Assembly (NCBI RefSeq): GCF_000272405.2
Contig: NZ_AJZM02000307.1
Location: forward strand, 1 to 64,000
DNA: 64,000 bases
Reading direction: 5' to 3'
From: Vibrio tasmaniensis 1F-187
GTDB taxonomy: Bacteria; Pseudomonadota; Gammaproteobacteria; Enterobacterales; Vibrionaceae
Shown here: piece after piece, positions 39,721 to 50,544 of the stretch
Layout of the letters: the number at the start of each line of letters is the position of its first letter
How positions within the stretch are numbered: position 1 is the first letter of the stretch
The notes under the pieces: generated by a model
Told to the model about the DNA's origin: nothing
What the model saw: the letters and a program-made list of their open reading frames with translations, nothing else
The model's database searches: none
Made by a program: the position numbers and the translations under genes

Positions 39721-40341
39721 CTAATCTATGCCAAGAATACGTTTTACTGGCTTAAAGCTTTTACGGTAATGCTCGGTTACGCCATGTTTTTCAATCGCTT
39801 CAAAATGCGCTTTTGTCGGGTAACCTTTATGTTTAGCAAAACCAAACTCTGGATGAAGCTTATCAAGTTCTTCCATCTCTTGGTCACGAACCACTTTAGC
39901 GATGATAGACGCTGCGCTGATTTCAGCCACCCGTAAATCCCCTTTCACAATAGCCAGACCGGCCATCGGTAGCTCAGGGACTCGGTTTCCATCTATTAGC
40001 GCCATATCAGGTTGAACACTCAGCCCGGCAATAGCACGCTGCATAGCTACCATAGTCGCTTGTAAGATATTCAACTCATCAATTTCTTGTGGGGAACAAC
40101 GACCCACAGACCATGCCAAGGCTTTCTCTTTAATTTGAGGAAGCAGGGCAAGGCGCTTTTTCTCAGACAGTTTTTTTGAATCGTTCAAGCCTTCGATTGG
40201 GTTATTCGGATCGAGGATAACCGCGGCGGTAACTACATCACCAACTAACGGCCCACGCCCCACTTCATCAACACCAGCGAATAACTGGTAGCCTTGAGGA
40301 TACTCAAAAGGAGGAAATTCTTTTTTCTCTTTTACTGCCAT
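39721..40341 (-). CDS. rnhB: Ribonuclease HII
   Basis: A 206-residue enzyme that removes misincorporated ribonucleotides and RNA primers. The active-site acids are Asp25 and Glu26 ([14 protein letters not shown]), with [10 protein letters not shown] and LIDGNRVPE supporting. It lies between lpxB and dnaE, as in E. coli; gaps of 48 and 96 bases suggest cotranscription. Confidence 0.96.
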   Translation of the reverse strand: MAVKEKKEFPPFEYPQGYQLFAGVDEVGRGPLVGDVVTAAVILDPNNPIEGLNDSKKLSEKKRLALLPQIKEKALAWSVGRCSPQEIDELNILQATMVAMQRAIAGLSVQPDMALIDGNRVPELPMAGLAIVKGDLRVAEISAASIIAKVVRDQEMEELDKLHPEFGFAKHKGYPTKAHFEAIEKHGVTEHYRKSFKPVKRILGID

Positions 40342-40389
40342 GACAATTCTCTTTGTAACTTTTAAGCAAATGCTTTTGAAAGAAGCACT

Positions 40390-41586
40390 TTATGATTCAA
40401 CAAACTCTCGACCGATCAATTTCAGAACTGCGTTAGCCGCCTGTTTGTCAGCATCTTTATGAATCCAGTGATGCATTTCAGTAAAGCGTTCAATAAGTGG
40501 CGCGTTGTCGGTTGAAAGCATCTTATCGACCGATGGGAAAAGGTAATCTGGGTGACACTCTTCAAGAATGTGTTCTTTTACGATTTCTTCACCCGCTAGG
40601 ATATTCGGTAACGAGACAAATTCTGTGATCGACAATTTCTTAACGATATAGCCAGTGAGCTTGTTGACCTTGTAGCCAACGACCATCGGTCGTTTCAGCA
40701 ACATACACTCAAGAGCAACAGTACCAGAAGCTAACAAAACAGAATCAGCAGCAGTAATCACATTGGTAGCCGTATCTTCTACTAAGGTAAATTCAAGTTC
40801 AGGTGCCGTCGATTGCCAGATCTCTGTAAACTGTTTCTTGCGCTGTTCATTAACCAATGCAACAACAAAATTGATATCAGGGTACTTTTGCTTAATGCGC
40901 TGACAAGTTTCGATAAATGGTTGAGCAATCAAACTCATTTCACCACCACGGCTACCCGGCAATACCGCTAACCACGGCTTATCTTGATCTAAACCTAAAA
41001 GATCGCGAGCCTCTTTCTTATTCGGCTCCAGTGGAATGGTATCAGCCAGCGTGTGGCCAACGAATTCACAAGCAACGTTATATTTATCATAAAACGCTTT
41101 TTCGAATGGTAAGAAAGCAAGTACCAAATCGGTTGCTTTGTCGATTTTAAAGATACGCTTTGGACGCCATGCCCAGACTGAAGGGCTGACATAATGAACA
41201 GTCTTAATGCCCGCGTTCTTAAGATCTAATTCAAGTCTTAGATTAAAGTCTGGCGCATCAATACCGACGAAGACATCTGGCGGGTTTTGAGTAAAGTACT
41301 TAACTAGATCCGCTTTCACTTTTAGCAAGCGAGGTAAACGACCAAGCACTTCTACAAGCCCCATCACGGCAAGCTCTTCCATTTCGAAAAGAGACTCACA
41401 ACCAAGCGCCTTCATTTTTGGTCCGCCAATACCCACGAATTCAGCATTCGGATATTGTGATTTGATCGCTTTAATAAAGCCTTCGCCAAGCGTGTCACCA
41501 GAGAGTTCTCCAACAACGATACCTACGCGCAGAGGTTCATTCGAAACAAAGTCCAAGCTATTGGTTGCTGCTTCTTGCTGTGCCAT
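40390..41586 (-). CDS. lpxB: Lipid-A-disaccharide synthase
   Basis: A 398-residue GT19 glycosyltransferase that joins UDP-diacylglucosamine and lipid X. GELSGDTLGEG (about 26-36) and VSPSVWAWRPKRI (about 138-150) and LPGSRGGEM (about 214-222) are signature motifs. The N terminus is about 15 residues longer than E. coli's before VGIVVGELSG. Unlike the tight E. coli lpxA-lpxB junction, here 129 bases with a terminator-like hairpin separate it from lpxA. Confidence 0.96.
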   Translation of the reverse strand: MAQQEAATNSLDFVSNEPLRVGIVVGELSGDTLGEGFIKAIKSQYPNAEFVGIGGPKMKALGCESLFEMEELAVMGLVEVLGRLPRLLKVKADLVKYFTQNPPDVFVGIDAPDFNLRLELDLKNAGIKTVHYVSPSVWAWRPKRIFKIDKATDLVLAFLPFEKAFYDKYNVACEFVGHTLADTIPLEPNKKEARDLLGLDQDKPWLAVLPGSRGGEMSLIAQPFIETCQRIKQKYPDINFVVALVNEQRKKQFTEIWQSTAPELEFTLVEDTATNVITAADSVLLASGTVALECMLLKRPMVVGYKVNKLTGYIVKKLSITEFVSLPNILAGEEIVKEHILEECHPDYLFPSVDKMLSTDNAPLIERFTEMHHWIHKDADKQAANAVLKLIGREFVES

Positions 41587-41614
41587 AGTTTTCTAATTCC
41601 CTTCTTGCCTAAAA

Positions 41615-41650
41615 CAAAAAAGATCGCCTAACGAGTAGCGATCTTTTTGT
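41615..41650 (-). terminator. Terminator-like hairpin between lpxA and lpxB
   Basis: AAAAAGATCGC-CTAACGAGTA-GCGATCTTTTT, 11-bp stem with T-run on the minus strand after it. It should cut or reduce read-through from lpxA into lpxB. Confidence 0.8.
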
Positions 41651-41652
41651 TA

Positions 41653-41698
41653 TACCAATCTAACGAGGTAACTATTGTCATACTCATGTTGATTGGTA
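41653..41698. repeat. Inverted repeat TACCAATC / GATTGGTA
   Basis: TACCAATC (41653-41660) and GATTGGTA (41691-41698) form an 8-bp stem around a 30-base loop. It sits next to the lpxA-lpxB terminator and resembles short palindromic units scattered in Vibrio genomes, but only one copy is seen here. Confidence 0.45.
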
Positions 41699-41715
41699 CA
41701 TAACCACATCAAGTA

Positions 41716-42504
41716 TTAACGAATAATACCGCGCTCAGAGCTCTCTAGCATTTCTAACATAGGAGTTACCGAAGCAAACTCTTTCGCCATTTCAACTAAA
41801 GCGGCTTTCGCTTCTTCAAGTGTTTTGCCTGAACGGTATAACTCTTTGTACGCTTTCTGTAATGCTCGAATTTCTGGTTTCTCAAATCCGTTACGCTTCA
41901 AGCCCACTAGGTTGAGGCCGAATGGAGCGGCATGATTACCCTGTGCAAGCACGTACGGCAGTACATCTTGAACAACCGCAGAACAGCCACCAATGTAAGC
42001 GTAAGCACCAATAGAACAAAATGGGTGAATAGCAGAAAGCGCCATAACACCCGCATAATCGCCAACGGTTACGTGGCCACCAAGAATAGCATTGTTACCA
42101 ATGTGAGTATGGTTACCAACAATAACATCATGCGCTACGTGAGCATTTACACAAAGTAAGTTGTCATCGCCAATCACAGTGGTAGCTTTGTCTTGAGTTG
42201 TACCACGGTGGAGCTGAACTGCTTCACGAATCACATTACGGTCACCGATCACAACAGTCGTGTCTTCACCACCGTATTTCTTATCTTGGTTTTCTTCTCC
42301 AATCACTGCGTGTGGGAAGATTCGGTTTTGCTTACCAATTGTCGTGTGACCTTTGATCACAACATGCGACATCACTTCAGTGTCATCACCAATTGTCACG
42401 TTACCAGCAATGTAAGTGAAAGGACCAACCGTCACGTTAGCACCGATAGTTACATCACCTTCGATTACTGCTGCCGGGTGAATTTTCGCTGTTTCATGAA
42501 TCAT
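41716..42504 (-). CDS. lpxA: UDP-N-acetylglucosamine acyltransferase
   Basis: A 262-residue left-handed beta-helix enzyme that adds 3-hydroxyacyl to UDP-GlcNAc, the first step of lipid A. Hexapeptide repeats fill about 1-190 ([30 protein letters not shown]), and the catalytic His is in [13 protein letters not shown] at about 121-133. The ATG at 42504 gives the same length as E. coli LpxA; the fabZ stop TAA lies one base upstream, so translation is coupled. Confidence 0.97.
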   Translation of the reverse strand: MIHETAKIHPAAVIEGDVTIGANVTVGPFTYIAGNVTIGDDTEVMSHVVIKGHTTIGKQNRIFPHAVIGEENQDKKYGGEDTTVVIGDRNVIREAVQLHRGTTQDKATTVIGDDNLLCVNAHVAHDVIVGNHTHIGNNAILGGHVTVGDYAGVMALSAIHPFCSIGAYAYIGGCSAVVQDVLPYVLAQGNHAAPFGLNLVGLKRNGFEKPEIRALQKAYKELYRSGKTLEEAKAALVEMAKEFASVTPMLEMLESSERGIIR

Positions 42505-42505
42505 A

Positions 42506-42958
42506 TTAAAACTCTCTACGAGCACATTTAAGTTCAGCTGAACATACAACTACGCCGTCAACTTTCGCTACACCGTTGAACGATGCAATGCCACGACGTT
42601 CTTTTAAGAACTCAACTTCGATAACCAATTGGTCACCTGGCACTACTGGCTTGCGGAACTTCGCTTTATCTACGCTAGCAAAGTAGTAAAGCTCATTACC
42701 AGAAGGAGCACCAAAAGATTTAAATGCTAGAAGACCTGTTGCTTGCGCCATTGCTTCTAAGATCAACACACCTGGGAATACAGGAAGTTGTGGGAAGTGG
42801 CCTGTGAACTGAGGTTCGTTAACAGAAACATTCTTAATCGCAGTCAGTGTCTTTTCTTTTTCAAAGCTAGTCACACGATCAACCATTAAGAATGGGTAGC
42901 GATGAGGTAATAGTTCCTGAATTTCAGTAATGTTCATCGTTGTCTGTTCAGTAGTCAA
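42506..42958 (-). CDS. fabZ: (3R)-hydroxyacyl-ACP dehydratase
   Basis: A 150-residue hot-dog-fold enzyme of fatty-acid synthesis. The catalytic pair is His54 ([11 protein letters not shown]) and Glu68 ([11 protein letters not shown]). The best start is TTG at 42958 (ATAGGA lies about 10 bases upstream); the first ATG is 7 codons later and lacks a site. It overlaps lpxA by a one-base gap, and a terminator-like hairpin separates it from lpxD. Confidence 0.96.
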   Translation of the reverse strand: MTTEQTTMNITEIQELLPHRYPFLMVDRVTSFEKEKTLTAIKNVSVNEPQFTGHFPQLPVFPGVLILEAMAQATGLLAFKSFGAPSGNELYYFASVDKAKFRKPVVPGDQLVIEVEFLKERRGIASFNGVAKVDGVVVCSAELKCARREF

Positions 42959-43007
42959 AGTCGTATTCCTATGTATATTCTTTATTTAATGAGAAGGATT
43001 ATAAACG

Positions 43008-43031
43008 AAAAAGACTCGCTGTACGCGAGCC
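43008..43031 (-). terminator. Hairpin between lpxD and fabZ
   Basis: GACTCGC-TGTAC-GCGAGCC, a 7-bp stem with one mismatch, followed by TTTTT on the minus strand. It could attenuate read-through from lpxD into fabZ, whose own promoter may lie just after. Confidence 0.75.
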
Positions 43032-43051
43032 TTTTATTAGAAATGCTGGAA

Positions 43052-44083
43052 TTATGATTCCGCGCTGTTCTCGATAAGTTTTTCAACGGTTTTCAAACGC
43101 TTGTTCATTTCATCAATACGATGAACTCGCGTTGCTGTTTTACGCCAATCTTTATTTGGCTGCAAAGGAATACCTGAAGAGTACATGCCTTTTTCGGTGA
43201 TACTGCGCATTACCATCCCCATACCGGTGATTGTAACGCCGTCAACGATTTCTATATGACCATTAATCACACAACCGCCACCAATAATACAGTACTTACC
43301 TATCGTTGTGCTGCCGGCGATGATAGTACCACCTGCAATAGCAGAACCATATCCGATGTGAACATTATGAGCTATCTGAAGTTGGTTATCTAAGATAACG
43401 TTATCTTCAATAATAGTGTCATCTAATGCGCCACGGTCAACGGTAGTACACGCGCCGATTTCTACGCGGTTACCAACACGAACTGAACCGACTTGCGGGA
43501 TCTTAACCCACTCGCCTTTCTCATTCGCATAACCAAAACCATCGGATCCAATCACTGTACTAGATTGAATCAAACATGCTTCGCCAATCACCACTTCATG
43601 GTAAACACTTACGTTAGCCCAAAGCTTAGTACCTGCGCCAATTTTTGCATTTTGACCAATAAAGCAACCAGCACCGATAACGACGTCATCACCAAGCACT
43701 ACGCCAGTTTCAATCACAGCATTGGCACCAATAGACACATTTTGTCCAATGGTCGCGTCGCCTGAAATTGAAGCAGAATCAGCAATACCCGTAGCTGGCG
43801 CTGGCGTGGAATCAAGCGCTTGAGCAACCTTAGCAAAAGCAACATAAGGGTCGCTGACCACAATAATGTTGGTCTTACACAGTTCACGCTCGCTCTCTTT
43901 AACCATAATAGCGGATGCTTTACAGTCACCAAGGTGCTTGCTGTACTTCACGTTCGAAAGGAACGTAATATTTCCTTCTTGCGCTTTATCCATAGGAGCG
44001 ACTGCTGAAACGGTAACTGTACCGTCTCCGTGTAGCTCTCCACCGGTAATCGTTGCCAATTCGGCTAAGGTCAGATTCTTCAT
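43052..44083 (-). CDS. lpxD: UDP-3-O-(3-hydroxymyristoyl)glucosamine N-acyltransferase
   Basis: A 343-residue beta-helix acyltransferase, third step of lipid A. It has an N-terminal UDP-binding domain (about 1-100), hexapeptide repeats (about 105-300) and catalytic His in [14 protein letters not shown] (about 236-249). A C-terminal helix (about 318-340) follows. It lies 5 bases after skp. Confidence 0.97.
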   Translation of the reverse strand: MKNLTLAELATITGGELHGDGTVTVSAVAPMDKAQEGNITFLSNVKYSKHLGDCKASAIMVKESERELCKTNIIVVSDPYVAFAKVAQALDSTPAPATGIADSASISGDATIGQNVSIGANAVIETGVVLGDDVVIGAGCFIGQNAKIGAGTKLWANVSVYHEVVIGEACLIQSSTVIGSDGFGYANEKGEWVKIPQVGSVRVGNRVEIGACTTVDRGALDDTIIEDNVILDNQLQIAHNVHIGYGSAIAGGTIIAGSTTIGKYCIIGGGCVINGHIEIVDGVTITGMGMVMRSITEKGMYSSGIPLQPNKDWRKTATRVHRIDEMNKRLKTVEKLIENSAES

Positions 44084-44088
44084 AAAAC

Positions 44089-44598
44089 TTATTTCAGTGA
44101 TTTAATTACTTTTTCAGAGATGTTGTATTCTGGCTTGCCGTACTGCAGAGCTTGAATATCAACGATCATGTCGTAGCCTTCTTTCTCTGCAACTTTAGTT
44201 ACAGCATCTTGAATTACTTTGAATAGCTTCTGCTTCTCTTGTGCTTCACGACGTTGGCTTGCTTTTTCTAGTGCTTGAGCTTTGATTTTGTATTTGCTAT
44301 CTAGTTGGCCGACTTCAATACGAAGTTTCTCTACTTCATCAGGCCCTAATAGCTCACCATCACGCTTAAGCTTTTCAATCTTAGTCTTAGCTTCTGCTTG
44401 GATACTTTGAAGCTCAGCAGCTTTATCTTTGAACTCTTCCTGCATTTTTTGAAGAACAACTTCACGCTGAGGTAGAGCCTGGAATACTTGTGCAGTATTT
44501 ACATAGCCCACTTTTTGCGCAGCTTCAGCCGCTGTTGCAAAGAAAGAAGAGCTAAGAACTACAAGGCCTAAACCTGCTGCTTTAATCATATTTTTCAA
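44089..44598 (-). CDS. skp: Periplasmic chaperone Skp (OmpH)
   Basis: A 169-residue trimeric chaperone that carries unfolded outer-membrane proteins to BamA. A signal peptide (about 1-26, ending ATAAEA) precedes long charged helices. The best start is TTG at 44598 with AGGACA 6 bases before; the ATG three codons later is 9 bases farther from that site. It is 18 bases downstream of bamA in the cluster. Confidence 0.95.
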   Translation of the reverse strand: MKNMIKAAGLGLVVLSSSFFATAAEAAQKVGYVNTAQVFQALPQREVVLQKMQEEFKDKAAELQSIQAEAKTKIEKLKRDGELLGPDEVEKLRIEVGQLDSKYKIKAQALEKASQRREAQEKQKLFKVIQDAVTKVAEKEGYDMIVDIQALQYGKPEYNISEKVIKSLK

Positions 44599-44616
44599 AA
44601 TATTGTCCTTTAAAGA

Positions 44617-47022
44617 TTAGAAAGTTCTACCAATGGTGAATGTGAAGAATTCTTCGTCATCACCTTCGTAGATTTTGATTGGTTTCGCTAGAGAGAAAAC
44701 CAATGGTCCCATCGGTGACATCCACTGAAGAGCGGCACCATAAGATGAACGGTAATTTGTTGGGTCAGAGTAATCGTAGTAGTACTGTTGACCGCTATTC
44801 GGTGCGCCACGGTCTACGAATTCGGTATCCCATACACTTGCCATATCGAAGAACACGCTAGTTCGAATCTGACTGCGCGCTTCATCAGAAGCAAACGGTG
44901 TTGGTACGATTAACTCTACGCTAGCCAAAGCAACCGCATTACCACCAACCGAATCATCGGTTGCAGAATTGTACGTCGGGTTGTTGCCCGTGCTATTTCC
45001 GTAAACAGCTTTTGGACCAGCTGAGTTAGAACCAAAACCACGTAGTGTTGTAAAACCACCCGCGTAGTAGTTTTCGTAGAATGGGAACAAGTTATCATTA
45101 CCATCCGTTTGACCATAACCGTTACCATAGCCTAATCGACCACGCATCAATAGTGTGAACTCATGCTTTTTAGTCAACGGAATGTAATGTTTTACATCGT
45201 ATTGCGCTTTGAAGTATTTCGCATCCGAGCCTGGTACGGTTATTTTCGCGAAAGCACGTTGGTGGTTACCTTCAGTAGGGAAGAAGCCACGGTTAAGGTT
45301 GTTGCGCGTCCAAGAGATATTGATATCGAAGTCATCGGTTAAGATATGCTCATCACCGTATTGGTCAATACTTCTCGCAAACTGTTCAACTTGAATATAG
45401 GTAGGAACGTTACCGATTTTGTTGTGCGTATAACCAAAACCAAACTCGAGACGGTTCAGCTCATCCATAGGGAAACCCCATGTTAAGCTCGTACCATAAC
45501 TTTGGTTGGTATAATCGACAATACCCGCTTCAGAGGCTTCAAATTCGTTGTAGAAGATTTTCCCTCCCATACTCACACCATCAAGGTTCCAGTATGGGTC
45601 GCGGTAGTCTAAGCTCACATTCTTTTGGTAATCGTTCATCATGGCGCTTACGCCAACACGGTTACCAGAACCTGCAAAGTTATCTTGCTGTAAACCAACC
45701 TGGAAGCTGACACCCGATTCAGTACCGTAGCCAACACCGAAGTTGACGCTACCCGAGTTCGCTTCCTTAACGTTGTAAACCAGATCCACTTGGTCTTCAC
45801 TGCCAGGAACACGTACCGTTTGCACATCGACCGTTTCAAAAAAGCCTAAACGGTTAAGACGGTTCTTACCTGTATCAATCGACTTGGAGTTCAGCCAGCT
45901 GCCTTCCATTTGACGCATTTCACGACGCAGTACTTCATCTTTCGTTGAGTTGTTACCCGTGAATCGAATATCACGAACGTAGATACGGCTGCCCGCTTCT
46001 ACATTGATAACCAACGACACTTCTTTGGTCTCATCGTCAAATTCAGGAATCGTACGAACTTGTGGGTACGCATAGCCAGCTTCGCCTAGAATTCGTTTCA
46101 CGCCCTCTTCTAAAGACGTTACAGAAGAACCGTTATATGTATCGCCATCTTCGAATGGCACTAACGCTTCGAAGTCAGCCTCGCGGCCGATAAGCTCACC
46201 ACGGAAAGAGACATCTTTAACGGTATAAGCTTCGCCTTCATCTAGGCCTAGCGTGATGTAAACACCTTTCTTATCAGGAGAGATCGCAACCTGAGTCGAA
46301 TCCACCTTAAATTTAAGGTAACCACGGTCAAGGTAGTAAGATTTCAACGCTTCGATATCACCAGCCAGTACTTGCTTCTGGTATTTTTCATCCGCAAGGA
46401 AATTCCACCATGCAACATCAACGTTCAAGTTGAAACGACTAAGTAGATCAGCGTCAGAGAAAACTTCGTTACCGATAAAGTTAATTTGCTGAATCTTAGC
46501 GGACACGCCCTCAGTAAACACAAACTTAAGGTCAGAACGGTTACGAGGCAGAGGCGTCACTACGGCTTTTACTGTCGCGTTGTATTTACCAACACTGTAG
46601 TAGAAATCTTCAAGGCCCTTCTCAATGTTACTCAGTGTAGTACGGTCAAGGGCTTCACCTTCACGAACACCAGATGCATCTAGGTTCTGCTGAAGTTGTT
46701 CTTCTTTGATCGCCTTGTTACCTGAGAATGAGATACTTGCGATGGTCGGTCGTTCTTTGACTTGAACAACTAAAACATCATCATCGCGAAGAACTTTAAC
46801 GTCCTCAAAGTTGCCTGAAGCATACAGTGCACGAATGATCTCAGACACATCGCCGTCATCCACTTCATCGCCAATACGTACTGGCATTTTCAGTAGAGCT
46901 GCACCAAGTGCAACACGCTGTAAACCTTCGATCTTGATATCTTGAACTACAAAGTTTTGTGCTCCGTTCGCAGCCACACTAGTGGCCAATAGACTTGCGA
47001 ACAGAATTTGCTTAATCGCCAT
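44617..47022 (-). CDS. bamA: Outer-membrane beta-barrel assembly factor BamA
   Basis: An 801-residue Omp85 protein, the central insertase of the BAM complex. The signal peptide is about 1-20, followed by five POTRA domains (about 23-420) and a 16-stranded barrel (about 425-801). The conserved TLRGFGSNSAGP (loop 6 VRGF-like) is at about 655-666. The last residues FFTFTIGRTF end in the expected aromatic. It follows rseP, as usual. Confidence 0.98.
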   Translation of the reverse strand: MAIKQILFASLLATSVAANGAQNFVVQDIKIEGLQRVALGAALLKMPVRIGDEVDDGDVSEIIRALYASGNFEDVKVLRDDDVLVVQVKERPTIASISFSGNKAIKEEQLQQNLDASGVREGEALDRTTLSNIEKGLEDFYYSVGKYNATVKAVVTPLPRNRSDLKFVFTEGVSAKIQQINFIGNEVFSDADLLSRFNLNVDVAWWNFLADEKYQKQVLAGDIEALKSYYLDRGYLKFKVDSTQVAISPDKKGVYITLGLDEGEAYTVKDVSFRGELIGREADFEALVPFEDGDTYNGSSVTSLEEGVKRILGEAGYAYPQVRTIPEFDDETKEVSLVINVEAGSRIYVRDIRFTGNNSTKDEVLRREMRQMEGSWLNSKSIDTGKNRLNRLGFFETVDVQTVRVPGSEDQVDLVYNVKEANSGSVNFGVGYGTESGVSFQVGLQQDNFAGSGNRVGVSAMMNDYQKNVSLDYRDPYWNLDGVSMGGKIFYNEFEASEAGIVDYTNQSYGTSLTWGFPMDELNRLEFGFGYTHNKIGNVPTYIQVEQFARSIDQYGDEHILTDDFDINISWTRNNLNRGFFPTEGNHQRAFAKITVPGSDAKYFKAQYDVKHYIPLTKKHEFTLLMRGRLGYGNGYGQTDGNDNLFPFYENYYAGGFTTLRGFGSNSAGPKAVYGNSTGNNPTYNSATDDSVGGNAVALASVELIVPTPFASDEARSQIRTSVFFDMASVWDTEFVDRGAPNSGQQYYYDYSDPTNYRSSYGAALQWMSPMGPLVFSLAKPIKIYEGDDEEFFTFTIGRTF

Positions 47023-47070
47023 ACTTATTCTAATTATTCCTTGCTACTACCAATGCCTGTGAGAAACCAT

Positions 47071-48429
47071 TCACAGACGAGTAAAATCATTAAATATTGC
47101 CAGAGCCATCAAAGAGAAGAGGATTGCGCCTCCCACTCTATATCCCATTTCTTGAACTTTTTCAGGTACAGGTTTACGAGTAACGGCCTCAATAGCGAAA
47201 AAGAGCAAATGTCCGCCATCAAGCATAGGCAGCGGAACTAAATTAATAATACCCAAGTTAACACTAATCAGAGCTAAAAAACCTAAGAAGTAAACTAAAC
47301 CGTAATCGGCGGTTGCCCCTGCGCCTTTAGCAATTGAAATTGGGCCACTCAAGTTATTTAAGCCAACATCACCAACGATAAGCTTCTTAAGCATTGTCAG
47401 TGTCAAACCTATGATTTGACCTGTTTTATCAAATGCTTTTCCTACAGACTCAATTACACCAAATTGTAACTCAAAGCGATAATCTTCTGGCCATTCTGCG
47501 ACTTCGGGAGCAATACCCGCATAGCCGATTGTAGAACCATCAGAAAATTCGCGACTATTGGGCGTCATAACCAATGACCGCTCAACACCATTTCGTAATA
47601 CGACAAGGTCCAAGGGCATCATTGGGTGTGAACGGATTAATTCAACAACCGACTTCCACTGTTCAATAGGCTGACCATTAATTTCGACAATTTTATCGCC
47701 AGATTCTAGCCCTGCAGAATAGGCAGCACCGTCATCAATAACTTGAGCGAGCACTGTCGATATCTCTGGAGAATAGGGTCTAAAACCAAGCGTTGTCATT
47801 GCTGACTCAGTTTCTGGGTTGAACGACCAGTCAGAAATATCCAATGTTATCTGTTGTTCAAAGCCGATGTCGTCTTGAGAAGAAACCGTTACAGTCATGG
47901 ACTCATCACCAATATGTGATATCAAACCCAAGTTTACTGATTCCCAATCTGCGGTTTTGATTCCTGAAATAGATTTAAGTTCCATTCCAGTTTCAATTCC
48001 GGCTCGTGCAACAATAGATTGCGGGGTGACCTCACCGATCACCGGTTTAACCGCAGGCACGCCAATCAAAAATACCAGCCAATATGCGAACACGGCAAAG
48101 ATAAAGTTGAATGCTGGACCTGCACCCACAATCGCTGTTCGTTTCCACAACGGTTTCTTATCAAAAGCGTATTGCTGTTCGTCTTCAGAAAGGTCATCAA
48201 CACGACCATCAAGCATCTTAACGTAGCCACCCAATGGAATGACTGACAAGCTATATTCCGTTCCATCGCGGCCAACTTTACTCCAGATCGATTTACCAAA
48301 ACCAATCGAGAATTTTTCTACTTTCACACCGCAGCGACGAGCAACCCAGAAGTGTCCAAATTCATGAACAGCGACCAGAATACCAAGCGCTACAATAAAG
48401 GATGCGAAGTTCCACAGAATTCCACTCAT
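47071..48429 (-). CDS. rseP: Site-2 zinc metalloprotease RseP
   Basis: A 452-residue inner-membrane protease that releases sigma-E by cutting RseA. HExxH is His22-Glu23-His26 ([10 protein letters not shown]), and the third zinc ligand is Asp in [10 protein letters not shown] near 397. Two PDZ domains fill about 115-305. Its ATG overlaps the dxr stop by 4 bases (ATGA). Confidence 0.97.
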   Translation of the reverse strand: MSGILWNFASFIVALGILVAVHEFGHFWVARRCGVKVEKFSIGFGKSIWSKVGRDGTEYSLSVIPLGGYVKMLDGRVDDLSEDEQQYAFDKKPLWKRTAIVGAGPAFNFIFAVFAYWLVFLIGVPAVKPVIGEVTPQSIVARAGIETGMELKSISGIKTADWESVNLGLISHIGDESMTVTVSSQDDIGFEQQITLDISDWSFNPETESAMTTLGFRPYSPEISTVLAQVIDDGAAYSAGLESGDKIVEINGQPIEQWKSVVELIRSHPMMPLDLVVLRNGVERSLVMTPNSREFSDGSTIGYAGIAPEVAEWPEDYRFELQFGVIESVGKAFDKTGQIIGLTLTMLKKLIVGDVGLNNLSGPISIAKGAGATADYGLVYFLGFLALISVNLGIINLVPLPMLDGGHLLFFAIEAVTRKPVPEKVQEMGYRVGGAILFSLMALAIFNDFTRL

Positions 48430-49634
48430 GTTAGCTGCTCTTTTATAAATTGAATGGCTATTTGACGAGACATATTATCGAGCTCAAGAAGGCTTTCCAA
48501 GCTATCTAAGCCCTCAGAGTTATGTTGTTCACATACTTTGTTCATAACATACTCGTTAATGATAGCAATATCGGTAAACTTTACTTGATTGTTCAAGAAA
48601 GCATCGACTGCAATTTCGTTTGCCGCATTAATCGCTGTTGTTGCATGCTGACCCAAATAGCACGCCTCAATGGCTAATCTCAAACATGGGTAACGAGTTA
48701 AATCGGGCTCTAAGAAGGTAAGCTCGCCCACTTTGGTGAAATCCAGAGGCTTAACACCCGCTTCTGTGCGTTCAGGATAAGACATCGTCAAAGCGATTGG
48801 CGTTGCCATATCGGGTTCGCCCATTTGAGCGAGCACCGAGCCATCCTTGTACTGAACCATAGAATGAATCACAGACTGAGGGTGGATAATAACTTTGAGT
48901 TGCTCTTGAGAGGCATTAAATAGCCATTTCGCCTCAATGTACTCTAAGCCTTTATTCATCATAGTTGCTGAATCGACAGAGATTTTAGGGCCCATTGACC
49001 AGTTAGGGTGTGCAATAGCACGCTCAGGAGTAACGGATTCAAGCTCTGCGACATCGGTATAGCGGAAAGGGCCGCCAGAACCCGTCAAGAGAATATGGTT
49101 GATACCGTTCTCTTCCAGATTACAACGACCTAGATTGGTTTGTACATTTTGCGGTAAGCATTGAAAGATAGCATTGTGTTCACTATCGACAGGAAGTAGC
49201 TCAGCGCCATATTTTTCGACTGCGTCGATGAACAACTGCCCTGACATCACTAAGGCTTCTTTATTAGCAAGTAAGATACGCTTGCCCGCTTTAACTGCTG
49301 ACATCGTAGGAAGCAAACCTGCCGCACCCACAATAGCAGCCATTACCGTGTCCACTTCATCTAGAGAAGCGACCTGACACATGCCTTCAGAACCAGAAAG
49401 AACTTTGATGTTTGGGTAATTTGTAGACAACACTTCAGTCAACTTAGATGCTGCATCAGGGCAAGCCATAGCAACATAGCTTGGTTGCCACTTTTCAACT
49501 AACGCCAGCATCTTTTCAACATTCGAGCCTGCAGCCATTGCTACAACCGAATAGAGTTCTGGGTTTTGTTCAACGACTTTTAGTGTACTTGCACCAATTG
49601 AGCCGGTAGCGCCAAGGATAGTTAGATTTCGCAT
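48426..49634 (-). CDS. dxr: 1-deoxy-D-xylulose 5-phosphate reductoisomerase
   Basis: A 402-residue NADPH enzyme of the MEP isoprenoid pathway. The NADP loop [14 protein letters not shown] is at about 6-19. [17 protein letters not shown] and [14 protein letters not shown] are substrate/metal motifs. I used the ATG at 49634 ([11 protein letters not shown]); the longer frame adds a GTG start and a run across the hairpin. Here dxr sits between cdsA and rseP, not between frr and uppS as in E. coli. Confidence 0.96.
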   Translation of the reverse strand: MRNLTILGATGSIGASTLKVVEQNPELYSVVAMAAGSNVEKMLALVEKWQPSYVAMACPDAASKLTEVLSTNYPNIKVLSGSEGMCQVASLDEVDTVMAAIVGAAGLLPTMSAVKAGKRILLANKEALVMSGQLFIDAVEKYGAELLPVDSEHNAIFQCLPQNVQTNLGRCNLEENGINHILLTGSGGPFRYTDVAELESVTPERAIAHPNWSMGPKISVDSATMMNKGLEYIEAKWLFNASQEQLKVIIHPQSVIHSMVQYKDGSVLAQMGEPDMATPIALTMSYPERTEAGVKPLDFTKVGELTFLEPDLTRYPCLRLAIEACYLGQHATTAINAANEIAVDAFLNNQVKFTDIAIINEYVMNKVCEQHNSEGLDSLESLLELDNMSRQIAIQFIKEQLT

Positions 49635-49659
49635 CACATATGACCGTAGAAATGTAATA

Positions 49660-49680
49660 AAGGGCAGAATCACTGCCCTT
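49660..49680 (-). terminator. Hairpin between cdsA and dxr
   Basis: AAGGGCAG-AATCA-CTGCCCTT, an 8-bp perfect stem. On the minus strand it is followed by TATTACATTT, so termination would be weak. On the plus strand a clear T-run follows. Confidence 0.55.
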
Positions 49681-49685
49681 TTTTA

Positions 49686-50528
49686 TTAGAATGCTAAATA
49701 AAGCAGAGCAAAGACAGGGAACGCAGCCGTTAAGCTATCTATTCTATCAAGTATACCACCATGACCAGGAATCAGATTACTGCTGTCTTTCACCCCAGAA
49801 ACACGTTTAAACATGCTTTCAACAAGATCACCAAGAACAGAAATAACGACGGTCACAAGAGTAATAACAATCATGTGGAGAGGGCTTGTGAATTGGATAT
49901 CAAACAAGTCAGCAAAGATCCAGGCCACGATCACTGCTGTAATGATGCCACCAATAAGACCTTCAATCGTTTTATTAGGACTCACCGCAGGGGCCATTTT
50001 GCGCTTGCCAAAGCTCTTTCCTGAAAAGTAAGCACCACTGTCCGCAGCCCAAACAAGCAAGCAAACGAACATCACCAATTTTGCGCCGTGGTAAGGATCA
50101 ACATCGATACCGTTAGCACGCAGGATAACCACACTCCAGAAGAATGGTAGCAAAGTCAGCACGCCAAATGCGTGACGAAGAATGGATGAGTCTTTCCATG
50201 CTGGCATAGACTTAGGATAAGTCACTGCCATACCACTCGCGATTACCCACCAAATTGAACCAATCGTTAGAATGGCGTAGTGAGCACCCGATAAGTTATT
50301 AAGGCTAAATGCATCAAAAGGTATAAAAGCAAAACTTGCAGCACTTACCACAACTGTTGGAATCAACGCTAAATAACGTGATTTGCTTTCAACAAACTGA
50401 GTCCACTCCCAAAAACCCAATAGCGAGATTACTGCTAGTGAAAGAATAAACGTGGGAAGTGATAACTCGAAAATACCTAGAATAACTAGGGGAGCTAAAA
50501 TCAACGCCGTAATAATTCGTTGTTTCAA
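49686..50528 (-). CDS. cdsA: Phosphatidate cytidylyltransferase
   Basis: A 280-residue membrane enzyme that makes CDP-diacylglycerol. It has about eight hydrophobic segments and the signature region KRKMAPAVSPNKTIEGLIGG to KDSSNLIPGHGGILDRIDS (about 180-270). The start is a TTG at 50528 (MKQRIITALILAPL), with AAGGA about 10 bases upstream. It follows uppS by 16 bases. Confidence 0.95.
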   Translation of the reverse strand: MKQRIITALILAPLVILGIFELSLPTFILSLAVISLLGFWEWTQFVESKSRYLALIPTVVVSAASFAFIPFDAFSLNNLSGAHYAILTIGSIWWVIASGMAVTYPKSMPAWKDSSILRHAFGVLTLLPFFWSVVILRANGIDVDPYHGAKLVMFVCLLVWAADSGAYFSGKSFGKRKMAPAVSPNKTIEGLIGGIITAVIVAWIFADLFDIQFTSPLHMIVITLVTVVISVLGDLVESMFKRVSGVKDSSNLIPGHGGILDRIDSLTAAFPVFALLYLAF

Positions 50529-50544
50529 ACCAAAAAAATCCTTA

